DNA of 64,000 bases from Faecalibacterium duncaniae (GTDB lineage Bacteria > Bacillota > Clostridia > Oscillospirales > Ruminococcaceae): assembly GCF_010509575.1 (NCBI RefSeq), contig NZ_CP048437.1:620001-684000 (forward strand). Direction: 5' to 3'. The notes below the pieces were generated by a model. The model saw only the letters and a list, made by a program, of their open reading frames with translations. It was not told where the DNA came from and did not search any database. Positions 34,764-47,368 of this stretch are shown here, piece by piece (within the stretch, counting starts at the first letter, position 1; every line of letters begins with the position of its first letter). A program made the translations under genes and the position numbers.

Positions 34764-37469
34764 ATGAAAGAACTCGCAAAACAGTACGATCCCAGCCAGG
34801 TGGAAGACCGTATCTACCAGTTCTGGCAGGACGGCGGCTACTTCCACACGGAAGCGGACCCCGACAAGAAGCCTTACACCATCGTCATGCCCCCTCCGAA
34901 CGTGACCGGCCAGCTCCACATGGGCCATGCGCTGGATAACACCATGCAGGATGTGCTCATCCGCACCAAGCGGATGCAGGGCTATGCCGCCCTGTGGGTG
35001 CCCGGCACCGACCACGCATCCATCGCCACCGAGGCCAAGGTCGTGGAGGCCATGCGTGCCGAGGGCCTGACCAAGGAGATGGTGGGCCGCGACGGTTTCC
35101 TGGAGCGCGCCTGGGACTGGAAGACCAAGTACGGCAACCGCATCGTCAGCCAGCTGAAAAAGCTGGGCACCAGCTGTGACTGGCAGCGGGAGCGCTTTAC
35201 CATGGACGAGGGCTGCTCGGATGCCGTCAAGGAAGTGTTCGTGCGCCTGTACGACAAGGGCCTGATCTACCGCGGCAACCGGATGGTCAACTGGTGCCCC
35301 CACTGCAACACCTCCATCTCGGATGCTGAGGTGGAGTACGAGGAAAAGGACGGCAATTTCTGGCACCTGCTCTACCCGGTCAAGGAGACCGGTGAGATGC
35401 TGGAGCTGGCAACCACCCGCCCCGAGACCATGCTGGGTGATACCGCTGTTGCCATCAACGGCGAGGACCCCCGCTATGCCCACCTCCACGGCTGCCATGT
35501 TGTCCTGCCCCTGCTGAACAAGGAGATCCCCATCGTCTGCGACGAGCATGCTGATATGACCAAGGGCACCGGTGTCGTCAAGATCACCCCCGCCCACGAC
35601 CCCAACGACTTTGAAGTGGGTCTGCGCCATGATCTGCCCATCGTTCGGGTGTTTACCTACGACGGCCACATGACCGGTGCTGCCGATAAGGCCGCTGCCG
35701 ATGCACTGTTTGCCGCAGGCAAGAACACCGTGAACGAGCCCGAGGTGCTGGACTGCGGCAAGTACGCCGGCATGACCACCCTCGAGGCCCGCAAGGCCAT
35801 TCTGGCAGACCTGAAGGAGGGCGGCTTCCTGAAGGAGATCGAGCCCCTGAAGCACGAGGTCGGTACCTGCTACCGCTGCCACTCCACCATCGAGCCCATG
35901 GTCTCCAAGCAGTGGTTCGTCAAGATGGAGCCGCTGGCAAAGCCCGCCATCGAGAGCGTGGAGAAGGGCGAGATCAAGTTCGTGCCCGAGCGCTTTACCA
36001 AGAACTACCTCAACTGGATGAAAGGCACCCGCGACTGGTGCATCAGCCGTCAGCTGTGGTGGGGCCACCAGATCCCGGCCTTCTACTGCAATGACTGCGG
36101 CGAGACCGTGGTCGCCAAAGAGATGCCCTGCACCTGCCCCAAGTGCGGCGGCAGCCACTTCACCCAGGACCCCGATACGCTGGATACCTGGTTCTCCTCC
36201 GCTCTGTGGCCCTTCAGCACTCTGGGCTGGCCCAATGAGGACAGCGCGGACCTGAAGTATTTCTACCCCACCAACACGCTGGTCACCGGCTATGATATCA
36301 TCGGCTTCTGGGTCAGCCGCATGATCTTCTCCGGCCTGGCCTACACCGGCAAGGCCCCCTTCGACACTGTCTGCATCCACGGCATCGTCCGCGACAGCCA
36401 GGGCCGCAAGATGTCCAAGAGCCTGGGCAACGGCATCGACCCGCTGGAGGTCATTGCCCAGTACGGCGCGGATGCACTGCGCTTCATGCTGCTGGACGGC
36501 TCCACCCCTGGCAACGATATGCGTTACAGCGAAAAGAAGGTGGAGGCTGCCCGCAACTTTGCTAATAAGCTTTGGAACGCCACCCGTTTTGTCCTGATGA
36601 ACCTGCCCGAGGACTTCCAGCCCGGCCTGCCCGAGGAGAGCAAGCTGGACATGAGCGACAAGTGGGTGCTGACCAAGCTGAATCAGGTGGCCGGTGCCAT
36701 GACCGACAACCTCGACCACTTCGAGATGGGTCTGGCCGCTGCCAAGATCAACAGCTTCATCTGGGATGTCTACTGCGACTGGTTCATCGAGATCGCAAAG
36801 CCCCGCCTGAACTCCGGCGATGCAGAGCAGGCAGATACCGCCCGCCGTGTGCTGGTGTATGTGCTGGACAAGGCTCTCAAGCTGCTGCATCCCTTCATGC
36901 CCTTCATCACGGAGGAGCTGTATCAGGCCCTGCCCGGCTCCGCCGAGACCATTATGACCCAGAGCTGGCCCACCTTTGACGAGGCACACAACTGGGCCGA
37001 GGAAGAGGAAGCCTTTGAAAAGGTCATGGACTACATCAAGGCAGTCCGCACCATGCGCACCGAGATGAATGTCCATCCTGCCAAAAAGACCAGTATGATC
37101 ATCGAGACGGCTGATCCCGCTCCCTTCCGGAATGCAGAGGTCTATCTGGCAAAGTTTGCCTTTGCCACCGACGTGACCTTTACGGAAAAGTACGAGGGCA
37201 GCACCGATGGCATGGTGCAGGTGTCCACCCACACCGCCCGCGGCTTTATCCCCATGATGGAGCTGATCGACCGCGAGAAGGAGCTGGCCCGCCTGAACAA
37301 GGAAAAGGCCAAGGCCGAGAAGGAACTGGCCATGTTCGAGAACCAGCTGGCCAACCCCAAGTTCGTGGAGCGTGCCCCCGCAGCTCTGGTGGAAGAGATC
37401 CGCGCAAAGCGCACCAACAGCCAGAGCAAGCTGGCCAACATCGAGCAGAGCATCAAGGCTCTGGGCTAA
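34764..37469 (+). CDS. valS: Valyl-tRNA synthetase
   Basis: A 901-residue class I synthetase. MPPPNVTGQLHMGHAL (about 39-54) carries the HIGH motif and GRKMSKSLGNGIDP (about 545-558) the KMSKS motif. A long editing domain lies between them (about 190-400), and the C-terminal 65 residues form the ValRS coiled-coil arm (ELIDREKELARLNKEKAKAE). The ATG at 34764 follows GGGAGG; a longer reading frame into the leader is rejected. The gene is followed closely by a VanZ-like gene and a FolC-like gene; valS-folC order is common in Firmicutes. Confidence 0.97.
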   Translation: MKELAKQYDPSQVEDRIYQFWQDGGYFHTEADPDKKPYTIVMPPPNVTGQLHMGHALDNTMQDVLIRTKRMQGYAALWVPGTDHASIATEAKVVEAMRAEGLTKEMVGRDGFLERAWDWKTKYGNRIVSQLKKLGTSCDWQRERFTMDEGCSDAVKEVFVRLYDKGLIYRGNRMVNWCPHCNTSISDAEVEYEEKDGNFWHLLYPVKETGEMLELATTRPETMLGDTAVAINGEDPRYAHLHGCHVVLPLLNKEIPIVCDEHADMTKGTGVVKITPAHDPNDFEVGLRHDLPIVRVFTYDGHMTGAADKAAADALFAAGKNTVNEPEVLDCGKYAGMTTLEARKAILADLKEGGFLKEIEPLKHEVGTCYRCHSTIEPMVSKQWFVKMEPLAKPAIESVEKGEIKFVPERFTKNYLNWMKGTRDWCISRQLWWGHQIPAFYCNDCGETVVAKEMPCTCPKCGGSHFTQDPDTLDTWFSSALWPFSTLGWPNEDSADLKYFYPTNTLVTGYDIIGFWVSRMIFSGLAYTGKAPFDTVCIHGIVRDSQGRKMSKSLGNGIDPLEVIAQYGADALRFMLLDGSTPGNDMRYSEKKVEAARNFANKLWNATRFVLMNLPEDFQPGLPEESKLDMSDKWVLTKLNQVAGAMTDNLDHFEMGLAAAKINSFIWDVYCDWFIEIAKPRLNSGDAEQADTARRVLVYVLDKALKLLHPFMPFITEELYQALPGSAETIMTQSWPTFDEAHNWAEEEEAFEKVMDYIKAVRTMRTEMNVHPAKKTSMIIETADPAPFRNAEVYLAKFAFATDVTFTEKYEGSTDGMVQVSTHTARGFIPMMELIDREKELARLNKEKAKAEKELAMFENQLANPKFVERAPAALVEEIRAKRTNSQSKLANIEQSIKALG

Positions 37470-37473
37470 GCGG

Positions 37474-37983
37474 ATGCAGGAACAGAATCAACGCACCTCC
37501 CCGTGGCTCATCGCGTGGCGGGTGATCTTTACTTTTGCCCTCATCGGCTGCATCGTGTTCATCTTCTCGAACTCTCTGCAGATCGCGGATGTGTCCGAGG
37601 GGGCCAGCGGCCGGGTACTGGGGATACTGCAGGGCATCCTGCGGCATCTGGGCCTTCCCGGTGCCGCCGACCGGCTCACCATGCACATCGTGCGCAAGCT
37701 GGCGCATTTCTGCGAGTATCTGCTGGAAGGCTTCCTGCTCATGCTCTGCCTGCGGGTGTACACCCGGCATTTCTTCAAGCATGTGTCCTGGCCCATGCTG
37801 GGCGGCCTGCTCACAGCCCTGACCGATGAGACCATCCAGCTCTTTGTGCCGGGCCGCAGCGGCCAGGTCACCGATATCTGGATCGATTTTTCCGGTGTGA
37901 TGACCGGCCTGCTGGTGGGGCTCATCCTGCTGGGGCTTGTCCGGATGTGCATCATTCTCTATCAACATCGAAACGAGGTTTGA
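37474..37983 (+). CDS. VanZ-like family membrane protein
   Basis: A 169-residue integral membrane protein with four predicted helices (VIFTFALIGCIVFIFSNS; FCEYLLEGFLLMLCLRVY; MLGGLLTALTDETIQLFV; FSGVMTGLLVGLILLGLV). HIVRKLAHFCEYLLEGFLL and DETIQLFVPGRSGQVTDIWID are VanZ-family hallmarks. Function is unclear; VanZ itself raises teicoplanin resistance. The ATG is 4 bases after the valS stop and has no good Shine-Dalgarno sequence, so translation is probably coupled to valS. Confidence 0.85.
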   Translation: MQEQNQRTSPWLIAWRVIFTFALIGCIVFIFSNSLQIADVSEGASGRVLGILQGILRHLGLPGAADRLTMHIVRKLAHFCEYLLEGFLLMLCLRVYTRHFFKHVSWPMLGGLLTALTDETIQLFVPGRSGQVTDIWIDFSGVMTGLLVGLILLGLVRMCIILYQHRNEV

Positions 37984-37987
37984 CGCA

Positions 37988-39253
37988 ATGACCATTGAAC
38001 AGGCAAATGCCTATTTTGTATCTCTGCCCGAGGGCTTTGCCCCGACCCGGCAGCTGCAGGAAGCCCTTTCTGCCAAGGCAGGCCGGGTGGATTATCTGGG
38101 CGTAGCCGGTACGGCTGGCAAAACGACTGCCGCCGCCCTCACGGCGGCGGTGCTCAGAGCTGCCGGTCTCGTTACCGGCAGCTACCACGCAGGCTGTGAG
38201 CCGCTCTCTGCCCGCATCCGGGTGAATGGGGAGCCTGTGGCACCGGAGCTGCTTGCACAGGCCGCCGAGATCCTGAGCGCCCGGGAGACCCTGCCCCGTG
38301 CGGCTGCCGAGCTGGCTGCCGCTGCCCGCTGCTTTGGCGAGGCAGGCTGTGCGCTGGCCGTGGTGGAACTGCCCGATGCGGGACTTGCCGAGGCCCTGCC
38401 CAAGATGCCGGTCTGTGCGGTCACCTCCATCGGCCCGGACGGCATCAGCGCCTCACTGGAGCGCTCCGCCGCGCTGGCGGCCGGTGTCATGCGCAAGGGC
38501 AGCATCTGCGTCACCGCGCCTGAGCAGCCCAAGGCTGTGGTCAGTGAGCTCATCGTGGCCGCCGGTAAGGCAGACTGTGAGCTGGTCGTGCCGGACCCCG
38601 ATGATATCACCTTCCTCGAAGCCGAAAAGTTCGCCAGCCGTGTGGACTACGGCGGCTATACCGTGCCGCTGGCCTTCCTGGGCCGTCACGCGGCGGGCAG
38701 TGCCGCCATTGCGGTGGAGCTGGCCCTGGCCCTCTGCAAAAAGGGCTATGACATCCCCGATGAAGCCATTCTGGAAGGTCTGGCCGCTGTGGAGAACCGC
38801 AGCAGCATCCGGGTCCTCTCCCAGCGCCCGCTGGTGGTGCTGGATGCCTGCCGCACCCCGCAGCAGGCCATTGCCCTGCTCCACGTCCTGAACATGGCCA
38901 AGGTGCGCCACCTGAGCGCTGTCATCGGTCTGGCAGAGGAAGAAGGAGCCGAGGCCTTCTTCTCCGCGCTGGAAAGCGGCTTGACGGCTGAGACCCAGAA
39001 AAAAGACCGTACCACCATGCCCGGCATGAGCGAGAATCCCTTTGATAAGGTGTTCCTCGTTCCCCCGGCGGGTACAGATGCCGCCATGACCGAGCGCCTG
39101 CTGGAAAAGGCACGCTACCACTTTGATGCCGAGCTCTGCGGGAGCCTGGCCGAAGCCGTGGAGCTTGCCCGGGCCAACAGCCGCCGCGGCCTGCTGATCT
39201 GCGGCGGCGAAGCCATCGCACTGGAAGCTGCCGATCTGCTGGCTGAAAAGTAA
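37988..39253 (+). CDS. Diverged Mur-ligase-family protein, FolC-like
   Basis: A 421-residue ATP-dependent ligase-type protein. YLGVAGTAGKTTAAALTAAVL (about 35-55) is the P-loop, matching the Mur/FolC GTNGK(S/T)(S/T) motif with Ala for Asn. AGLVTGSYHAGCEPLSARIRVNGEPV aligns with the FolC segment TGxYTSPHLxxxxERIxxNG but has lost the SPHL folate motif. GRHAAGSAAIAVELALALCKKGYDI and VENRSSIRVL are further FolC-like blocks. Position after valS supports a folylpolyglutamate synthase origin; loss of conserved residues leaves its substrate uncertain. GAGGT precedes the ATG. Confidence 0.75.
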   Translation: MTIEQANAYFVSLPEGFAPTRQLQEALSAKAGRVDYLGVAGTAGKTTAAALTAAVLRAAGLVTGSYHAGCEPLSARIRVNGEPVAPELLAQAAEILSARETLPRAAAELAAAARCFGEAGCALAVVELPDAGLAEALPKMPVCAVTSIGPDGISASLERSAALAAGVMRKGSICVTAPEQPKAVVSELIVAAGKADCELVVPDPDDITFLEAEKFASRVDYGGYTVPLAFLGRHAAGSAAIAVELALALCKKGYDIPDEAILEGLAAVENRSSIRVLSQRPLVVLDACRTPQQAIALLHVLNMAKVRHLSAVIGLAEEEGAEAFFSALESGLTAETQKKDRTTMPGMSENPFDKVFLVPPAGTDAAMTERLLEKARYHFDAELCGSLAEAVELARANSRRGLLICGGEAIALEAADLLAEK

Positions 39254-39281
39254 GCGACACCCTTTTCTAAAATATGCCCGG

Positions 39282-39322
39282 AAGAGCCTGTACACTGATG
39301 GAAACGTGTACAGGCTCTTTTT
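39282..39322 (+). terminator. Terminator after the valS operon
   Basis: 14-bp stem AAGAGCCTGTACAC with GTGTACAGGCTCTT and a T-run. Confidence 0.9.
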
Positions 39323-39433
39323 ATTTTAGAAGAAACCGCTCAATCAATGTCTCGCACTGCCGACCTCCCGGAAAGGGGAAGCCTCCGGCAGGCCGGACAA
39401 GCCTGAGCGATTCACGCAAGGAAAGGACAGAAA

Positions 39434-39748
39434 ATGGCAACAGTTACATTCAGTGCGGCGGACGATCTGCTCTATGCCTATCTGGCAGGTGAAATCGACC
39501 ACGATGCAGCACAGAACCTGCGCATCCAGCTGGACGATGCCCTTTTGGCCCGCACCCCCAAAACACTGGTGCTCGATCTGGGCGGGGTTGGGTTTATGGA
39601 TTCGTCCGGGGTGGGGCTGATTCTGGGCCGCCAGCGCTGCGCCCGCAGTCTGGGCGGAACCCTGCGTATCCAGCACGCCCCGGAGCAGCTGCGCCGCGTT
39701 CTGCGGCTGGCCAATATCCCCTGCACGGATGCAGGACAGGAGGAATGA
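39434..39748 (+). CDS. spoIIAA: Anti-sigma-F factor antagonist (SpoIIAA-like)
   Basis: A 104-residue STAS-domain protein. When unphosphorylated it binds the anti-sigma kinase and frees the sigma factor. The phosphorylatable serine lies in GVGFMDSSGVGLILGR (about residues 51-66), and TLVLDLGGV is the preceding strand. AAGGAAAGG stands before the ATG. The stop overlaps the region of the spoIIAB start, as in the classical spoIIA operon. The 180 bases upstream hold a terminator and small inverted repeats but no obvious sigma-A promoter. Confidence 0.88.
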   Translation: MATVTFSAADDLLYAYLAGEIDHDAAQNLRIQLDDALLARTPKTLVLDLGGVGFMDSSGVGLILGRQRCARSLGGTLRIQHAPEQLRRVLRLANIPCTDAGQEE

Positions 39749-39750
39749 AG

Positions 39751-40191
39751 ATGAAAGCGGAAAACACGACCAGGATCCAATTTGATTCCCTCAGCGTCAA
39801 CGAAGCGTATGCCCGCGGTGCGGCAGCGGCTTTTCTGGCCCGGTATGACCCCACCGTGCCCCAGCTGGCTGACCTGAAAACGGCGGTATCCGAAGCCGTC
39901 ACCAACTGCATCGTCCACGCCTACCCCGACCGGGTGGGACCCATCACCATGACAGTCTCCGTTTATCCGGGGCGGGTGGTCAGAATCGTGATCGCAGACA
40001 AAGGGGTCGGCATCCCGGATATCCCCAGAGCGATGGAGCCGCTCTTCACCACCGGCAACCCGGAGGAGCGCTCCGGTCTCGGTTTTGCGGTCATGCAGAG
40101 CTTTATGGATAAAGTCAGTGTGCGCTCCGCTCCCGGCCGGGGCACCCGGGTCATTCTGACAAAGCATCTGGAGGAAAAGCCCTCTACATAA
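39751..40191 (+). CDS. spoIIAB: Anti-sigma-F factor / serine kinase (SpoIIAB-like)
   Basis: A 146-residue GHKL kinase that holds sigma-F inactive and phosphorylates SpoIIAA. The N box is LKTAVSEAVTNCIVHAY (about 42-58), the G1 box VIADKGVGIPD and the G2 box ERSGLGFAVMQSF. An ATG at 39745 is also in frame, but AGGAGG ends only 1-2 bases before it, so 39751 is chosen. It lies between spoIIAA and the sigma factor gene (19 bases). Confidence 0.9.
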   Translation: MKAENTTRIQFDSLSVNEAYARGAAAAFLARYDPTVPQLADLKTAVSEAVTNCIVHAYPDRVGPITMTVSVYPGRVVRIVIADKGVGIPDIPRAMEPLFTTGNPEERSGLGFAVMQSFMDKVSVRSAPGRGTRVILTKHLEEKPST

Positions 40192-40210
40192 AAGGAAATG
40201 AGGGAATACC

Positions 40211-40879
40211 ATGGTAACGGACAAGATCCGGCGCAGTGCATTCATTGAACAGAACCTCGGGCTGGTACACGCCTGTGCCGGACGCTTCCGGGGCAGGGGC
40301 ATTGAATACGATGATCTCTATGGGGCGGGCTGTATGGGACTGGTCAAGGCGACCGACGGCTTTGATGAAGGACGCGGGGTCTGCTTTTCTACCTATGCAG
40401 TGCCAGTGATCCTGGGCGAGATCAAAAAGCTCTTCCGGGAGGGCGGCACAGTCAAGGTCAGCCGCTCCTTAAAAGAACTGGGGCTGCGGGTCAATGCGGC
40501 GCGGGAACATCACAGGAAGCTCTGCGGCACCGAGCCGACCCTTTCTCAACTGGCAGAAGAGCTGGGGGAGAGCGTGGAGAACATCACGCTTGCGATCCAG
40601 GCTGCACAGCCCGCCCTGAGCCTGACCCCGGAAGGGGAGAACAATGACCGGCAGATAGATATCCCGGTGGAATCCCCGGAGGAAGAACTTGCGGATAAGA
40701 TCGGCCTGGCCGAGGTGCTGGAAAGTCTGCCGGAAGAGGACCGGCTCCTGATCCGTCTGCGGTTCTATGCCAACCGCACCCAGAGTGAGACGGCAAAAGT
40801 GCTGCATACCACGCAGGTCCAGATCTCCCGGCGGGAACGCAAGATCCTGCGCAAAATGCGGGAGCGGTTATTGGAATGA
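40211..40879 (+). CDS. sigF: RNA polymerase sigma factor of the SigF/SigB/SigG group
   Basis: A 222-residue sigma-70 factor. Region 2 carries IEYDDLYGAGCMGLVKATDGFDEGRGVCFSTYAVPVILGEIKKLFREGG, region 3 KVSRSLKELG and region 4 LPEEDRLLIRLRFYANRTQSETAKVLHTTQVQISRRERKIL. It closes a spoIIAA-spoIIAB-sigF operon and should be controlled by partner switching. It starts with GAGGG 8 bases before the ATG. In sporulators it directs forespore genes; in a host regarded as non-sporing its regulon is unknown. Confidence 0.9.
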   Translation: MVTDKIRRSAFIEQNLGLVHACAGRFRGRGIEYDDLYGAGCMGLVKATDGFDEGRGVCFSTYAVPVILGEIKKLFREGGTVKVSRSLKELGLRVNAAREHHRKLCGTEPTLSQLAEELGESVENITLAIQAAQPALSLTPEGENNDRQIDIPVESPEEELADKIGLAEVLESLPEEDRLLIRLRFYANRTQSETAKVLHTTQVQISRRERKILRKMRERLLE

Positions 40880-40928
40880 GCCGTGCAAACGAAAATAGGG
40901 CTTTTCTTGAAAAATGTAAAAAAAGGGC

Positions 40929-40957
40929 TTGCTTTTTGTCTGAGTCTGTGCTAAAAT
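40929..40957 (+). promoter_or_regulatory. rRNA operon promoter P1
   Basis: TTGCTT (40929-40934), 17-base spacer, TAAAAT (40952-40957) within GTGCTAAAAT, which recurs in P2. Confidence 0.7.
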
Positions 40958-41067
40958 ACATTACTGTCAGGCGGATGTCTGACACGAACGCTTCAGAAAA
41001 AACGGATGAAAAGTGACGAAGGTCGATTGGTTCTTCTAAGAACTTCAAAAAATCTTCAAAAAAGTGC

Positions 41068-41096
41068 TTGACATTCTAATACAAACGTGCTAAAAT
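41068..41096 (+). promoter_or_regulatory. rRNA operon promoter P2
   Basis: TTGACA (41068-41073), 17-base spacer, TAAAAT (41091-41096). The leader that follows contains ACCTTGAAAATTGAACAAT, close to ACCTTGAAAACTGAATAAT in the 16S-23S spacer (43142-43160), which is expected of rRNA processing stems. Confidence 0.85.
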
Positions 41097-41291
41097 GTAC
41101 AAGCTATCAGCCGCTAAGGCTGAGGCGCACAGGACCTTGAAAATTGAACAATATCGAAAAACTTGTAACGGAACCTATTTTCGTGTTGGAAAAACACGTT
41201 AAACAATTCCAAACAAAAGTAATTCACACAGGACGCAAGCGATTGCGTGCTGAGCGAAGAAGATTTAACACTTTTTAAGTGATAAATATCA

Positions 41292-42810
<1,519 letters not shown>

Positions 42811-42929
42811 TCAGGCAGATGGAAGAACATCGAAGATGGTCGGCCATCTGGAACAGGTGACAGATACAAGCAGAGTAGATATTGTTCGATTTTGAGGGCC
42901 CTGAAAAGGGGTTACTCAAAACCTTATGT

Positions 42930-43005
42930 GGGGGTTTAGCTCAGCTGGGAGAGCACCTGCTTTGCAAGCAGGGGGTCAAGGGTTCGATTCCCTTAATCTC
43001 CACCA
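42930..43005 (+). tRNA. tRNA-Ala (anticodon TGC)
   Basis: GGGGGTT/AATCTCC acceptor, anticodon arm CTGCT-TTGCAAG-CAG giving TGC, T arm GGTTCGATTCC, encoded CCA. Lies in the 16S-23S spacer. Confidence 0.96.
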
Positions 43006-43008
43006 CAT

Positions 43009-43085
43009 GGGCCAATAGCTCAGCTGGCTAGAGCACACGACTGATAATCGTGAGGTCGATGGTTCGAGTCCATTTTGGCCCACCA
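43009..43085 (+). tRNA. tRNA-Ile (anticodon GAT)
   Basis: GGGCCAA/TTGGCCC acceptor, anticodon arm ACGAC-TGATAAT-CGT giving GAT, T arm GGTTCGAGTCC, encoded CCA. Lies 3 bases after tRNA-Ala. Confidence 0.96.
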
Positions 43086-43291
43086 TGTGATGAAAATCAA
43101 AGTTTCGGGAGACCGGGCTTTGAGGAACATCACCAAGACGTACCTTGAAAACTGAATAATAACTGCGAAACAAAGATTATAGTAAGTTCTTTTAAGAAAT
43201 ATTGCAATTTCAAAAGGAAGGGTAACAATAATCTTCGTTGGCAAAAGAGAGAATCAAGAGGATACCAAATGTTCTGAAAGAACGTTTGAAA

Positions 43292-46124
<2,833 letters not shown>

Positions 46125-46250
46125 ACAATTCGCTTGAATTCTCAAGTCAATGATAAAATGTAAGCAGTGATTATTCAGTTTTGAAGGCACGTCCTTCAAG
46201 AAATACTGGACAAGAACACAGCAATGTGTTATACTTGGTCAGTCATATTG

Positions 46251-46366
<116 letters not shown>

Positions 46367-46374
46367 TTTTATAT

Positions 46375-46449
46375 GGCCCGTTGGTCAAGCGGTTAAGACA
46401 GAGGCCTCTCACGCCTTTAACATCGGTTCGATTCCGGTACGGGTCACCA
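46375..46449 (+). tRNA. tRNA-Glu (anticodon CTC)
   Basis: GGCCCGT/ACGGGTC acceptor with one G-T pair, D arm with TCAAGCGGTTAAGA, anticodon loop CTCTCAC giving CTC, encoded CCA. Nine bases after the 5S gene. Confidence 0.93.
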
Positions 46450-46452
46450 TAT

Positions 46453-46528
46453 GCACCTCTAGCTCAGTTGGTAGAGCAACTGACTCTTAATCAGTGGGCC
46501 CAGGGTTCGAGTCCCTGGAGGTGCACCA
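46453..46528 (+). tRNA. tRNA-Lys (anticodon CTT)
   Basis: GCACCTC/GAGGTGC acceptor, anticodon arm CTGA-CTCTTAA-TCAG giving CTT, T arm GGTTCGAGTCC, encoded CCA. Last gene of the rRNA transcript. Confidence 0.95.
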
Positions 46529-46536
46529 CAACAACA

Positions 46537-46580
46537 AAATCCGAACTTTTTTCCGATAGGAGAAGGGTTCGGATTTTTTG
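46537..46580 (+). terminator. Terminator of the rRNA-tRNA operon
   Basis: AAAATCCGAAC (46537-46547) pairs with GTTCGGATTTT (46567-46577), followed by further T. The accessory element begins just beyond. Confidence 0.88.
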
Positions 46581-46696
46581 TATTCTTTGGAAAACAGAAC
46601 GAATCCCTTGCTTCCATCGAAAAACGTCCTAGACCTTATCATAAGAAAGCACGACAGACCACGCTAAGAGTGCCGTAAGGCAGAAAGGACACAAAC

Positions 46697-46948
46697 ATGA
46701 AGTGCGATGCAAGAGCTTGCAAATTCAACATGGACACCGGCTGCGTGGAGCTGCTGCTCCGGGATGGGAGAAAGATTTCCATCGACTGCACCGGGGTTGA
46801 GGATGCACTGGATGTGACTATGGCGCAGCAGACGGAACTGGACTACCTTATCTACAATGACCCACTGGGCTATGCGGATTTGATTCTGAACGGTAATCCG
46901 AAGGAATATCTGAGGAATGTGGCTGGAAGTCATGGGTTAGAAAATTAA
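46697..46948 (+). CDS. Small element protein (DUF6061-like)
   Basis: An 83-residue protein of unknown function with AAAGGA before the ATG. MKCDARACKFNMDTGCVELLLRDGRKISIDCTGVEDAL is cysteine-containing and predicted beta-rich; LDYLIYNDPLGYADLILNGN follows. I recall similar proteins, annotated DUF6061, in mobile elements of gut Clostridia. It points rightward, opposite to the ParB-relaxase genes. Confidence 0.7.
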   Translation: MKCDARACKFNMDTGCVELLLRDGRKISIDCTGVEDALDVTMAQQTELDYLIYNDPLGYADLILNGNPKEYLRNVAGSHGLEN

Positions 46949-47224
46949 AGGCAAAACAAAAACAGGGTGCGCCCCTGAATAGGACGCACCCTGCCAAAAT
47001 CCACATATGATAGCGATATGTACAACAGGGCGTTCCCCGTCGGGAACGCTCTGTTTTTCTTTGCCGGAGAGATGAGCCTGTTCCGCCTGCCACGCGGCAA
47101 ATTCTCTTTGCCCTTCTTCGCTGTTCCAGCAGGCAAGGATGGCCGGGTAGAATGCCCGTGCCAGACGGTCGATGACTTCATCGGGATAGGGGGAAGTGTT
47201 TGTGGACTTTTTCTTTGTGTTCAA
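46937..47224 (-). CDS. Small element protein of unknown function
   Basis: A 95-residue reading frame. A TTG start at 47224 has AAAGGAG 7 bases upstream. PYPDEVIDRLARAFYPAILACWNSEEGQREFAAWQAEQ is an amphipathic helical segment often seen in a small gene next to ParB in Clostridia elements. The last 20 codons run through an inverted repeat followed by T-rich sequence (46952-46994) that looks like a rho-independent terminator on this strand, so the end of the frame may be rarely transcribed. It overlaps the tail of the rightward 83-residue gene by 12 bases. Confidence 0.6.
   Translation of the reverse strand: MNTKKKSTNTSPYPDEVIDRLARAFYPAILACWNSEEGQREFAAWQAEQAHLSGKEKQSVPDGERPVVHIAIICGFWQGASYSGAHPVFVLPLIF
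46952..46994 (-). terminator. Terminator-like hairpin inside the 3' end of the small ORF
   Basis: On the minus strand CAGGGTGCG pairs with CGCACCCTG around a 13-base loop and is followed by TTTTTGTTTTG. It is the only terminator candidate for the leftward XRE-independent mobC-relaxase-parB transcript. Confidence 0.6.
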
Positions 47225-47368
47225 ACGCACGCTCCTTTGATCGTCCCACCGCAGCAAAGTCGGGCGAGAAAATCAAAGTTCCAAATTTTTATCAGGCGCA
47301 AGGGCGCGGATGCTTTCCGCCCTGCTCTTGCGGCTGGTGGCTCGTTGATGACTTACAAGTGCCTGTCG

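Noticed and set aside
34743-37232. 829-codon open frame opposite valS
   Set aside because: Antisense to a highly conserved gene and compositionally typical of a shadow frame.
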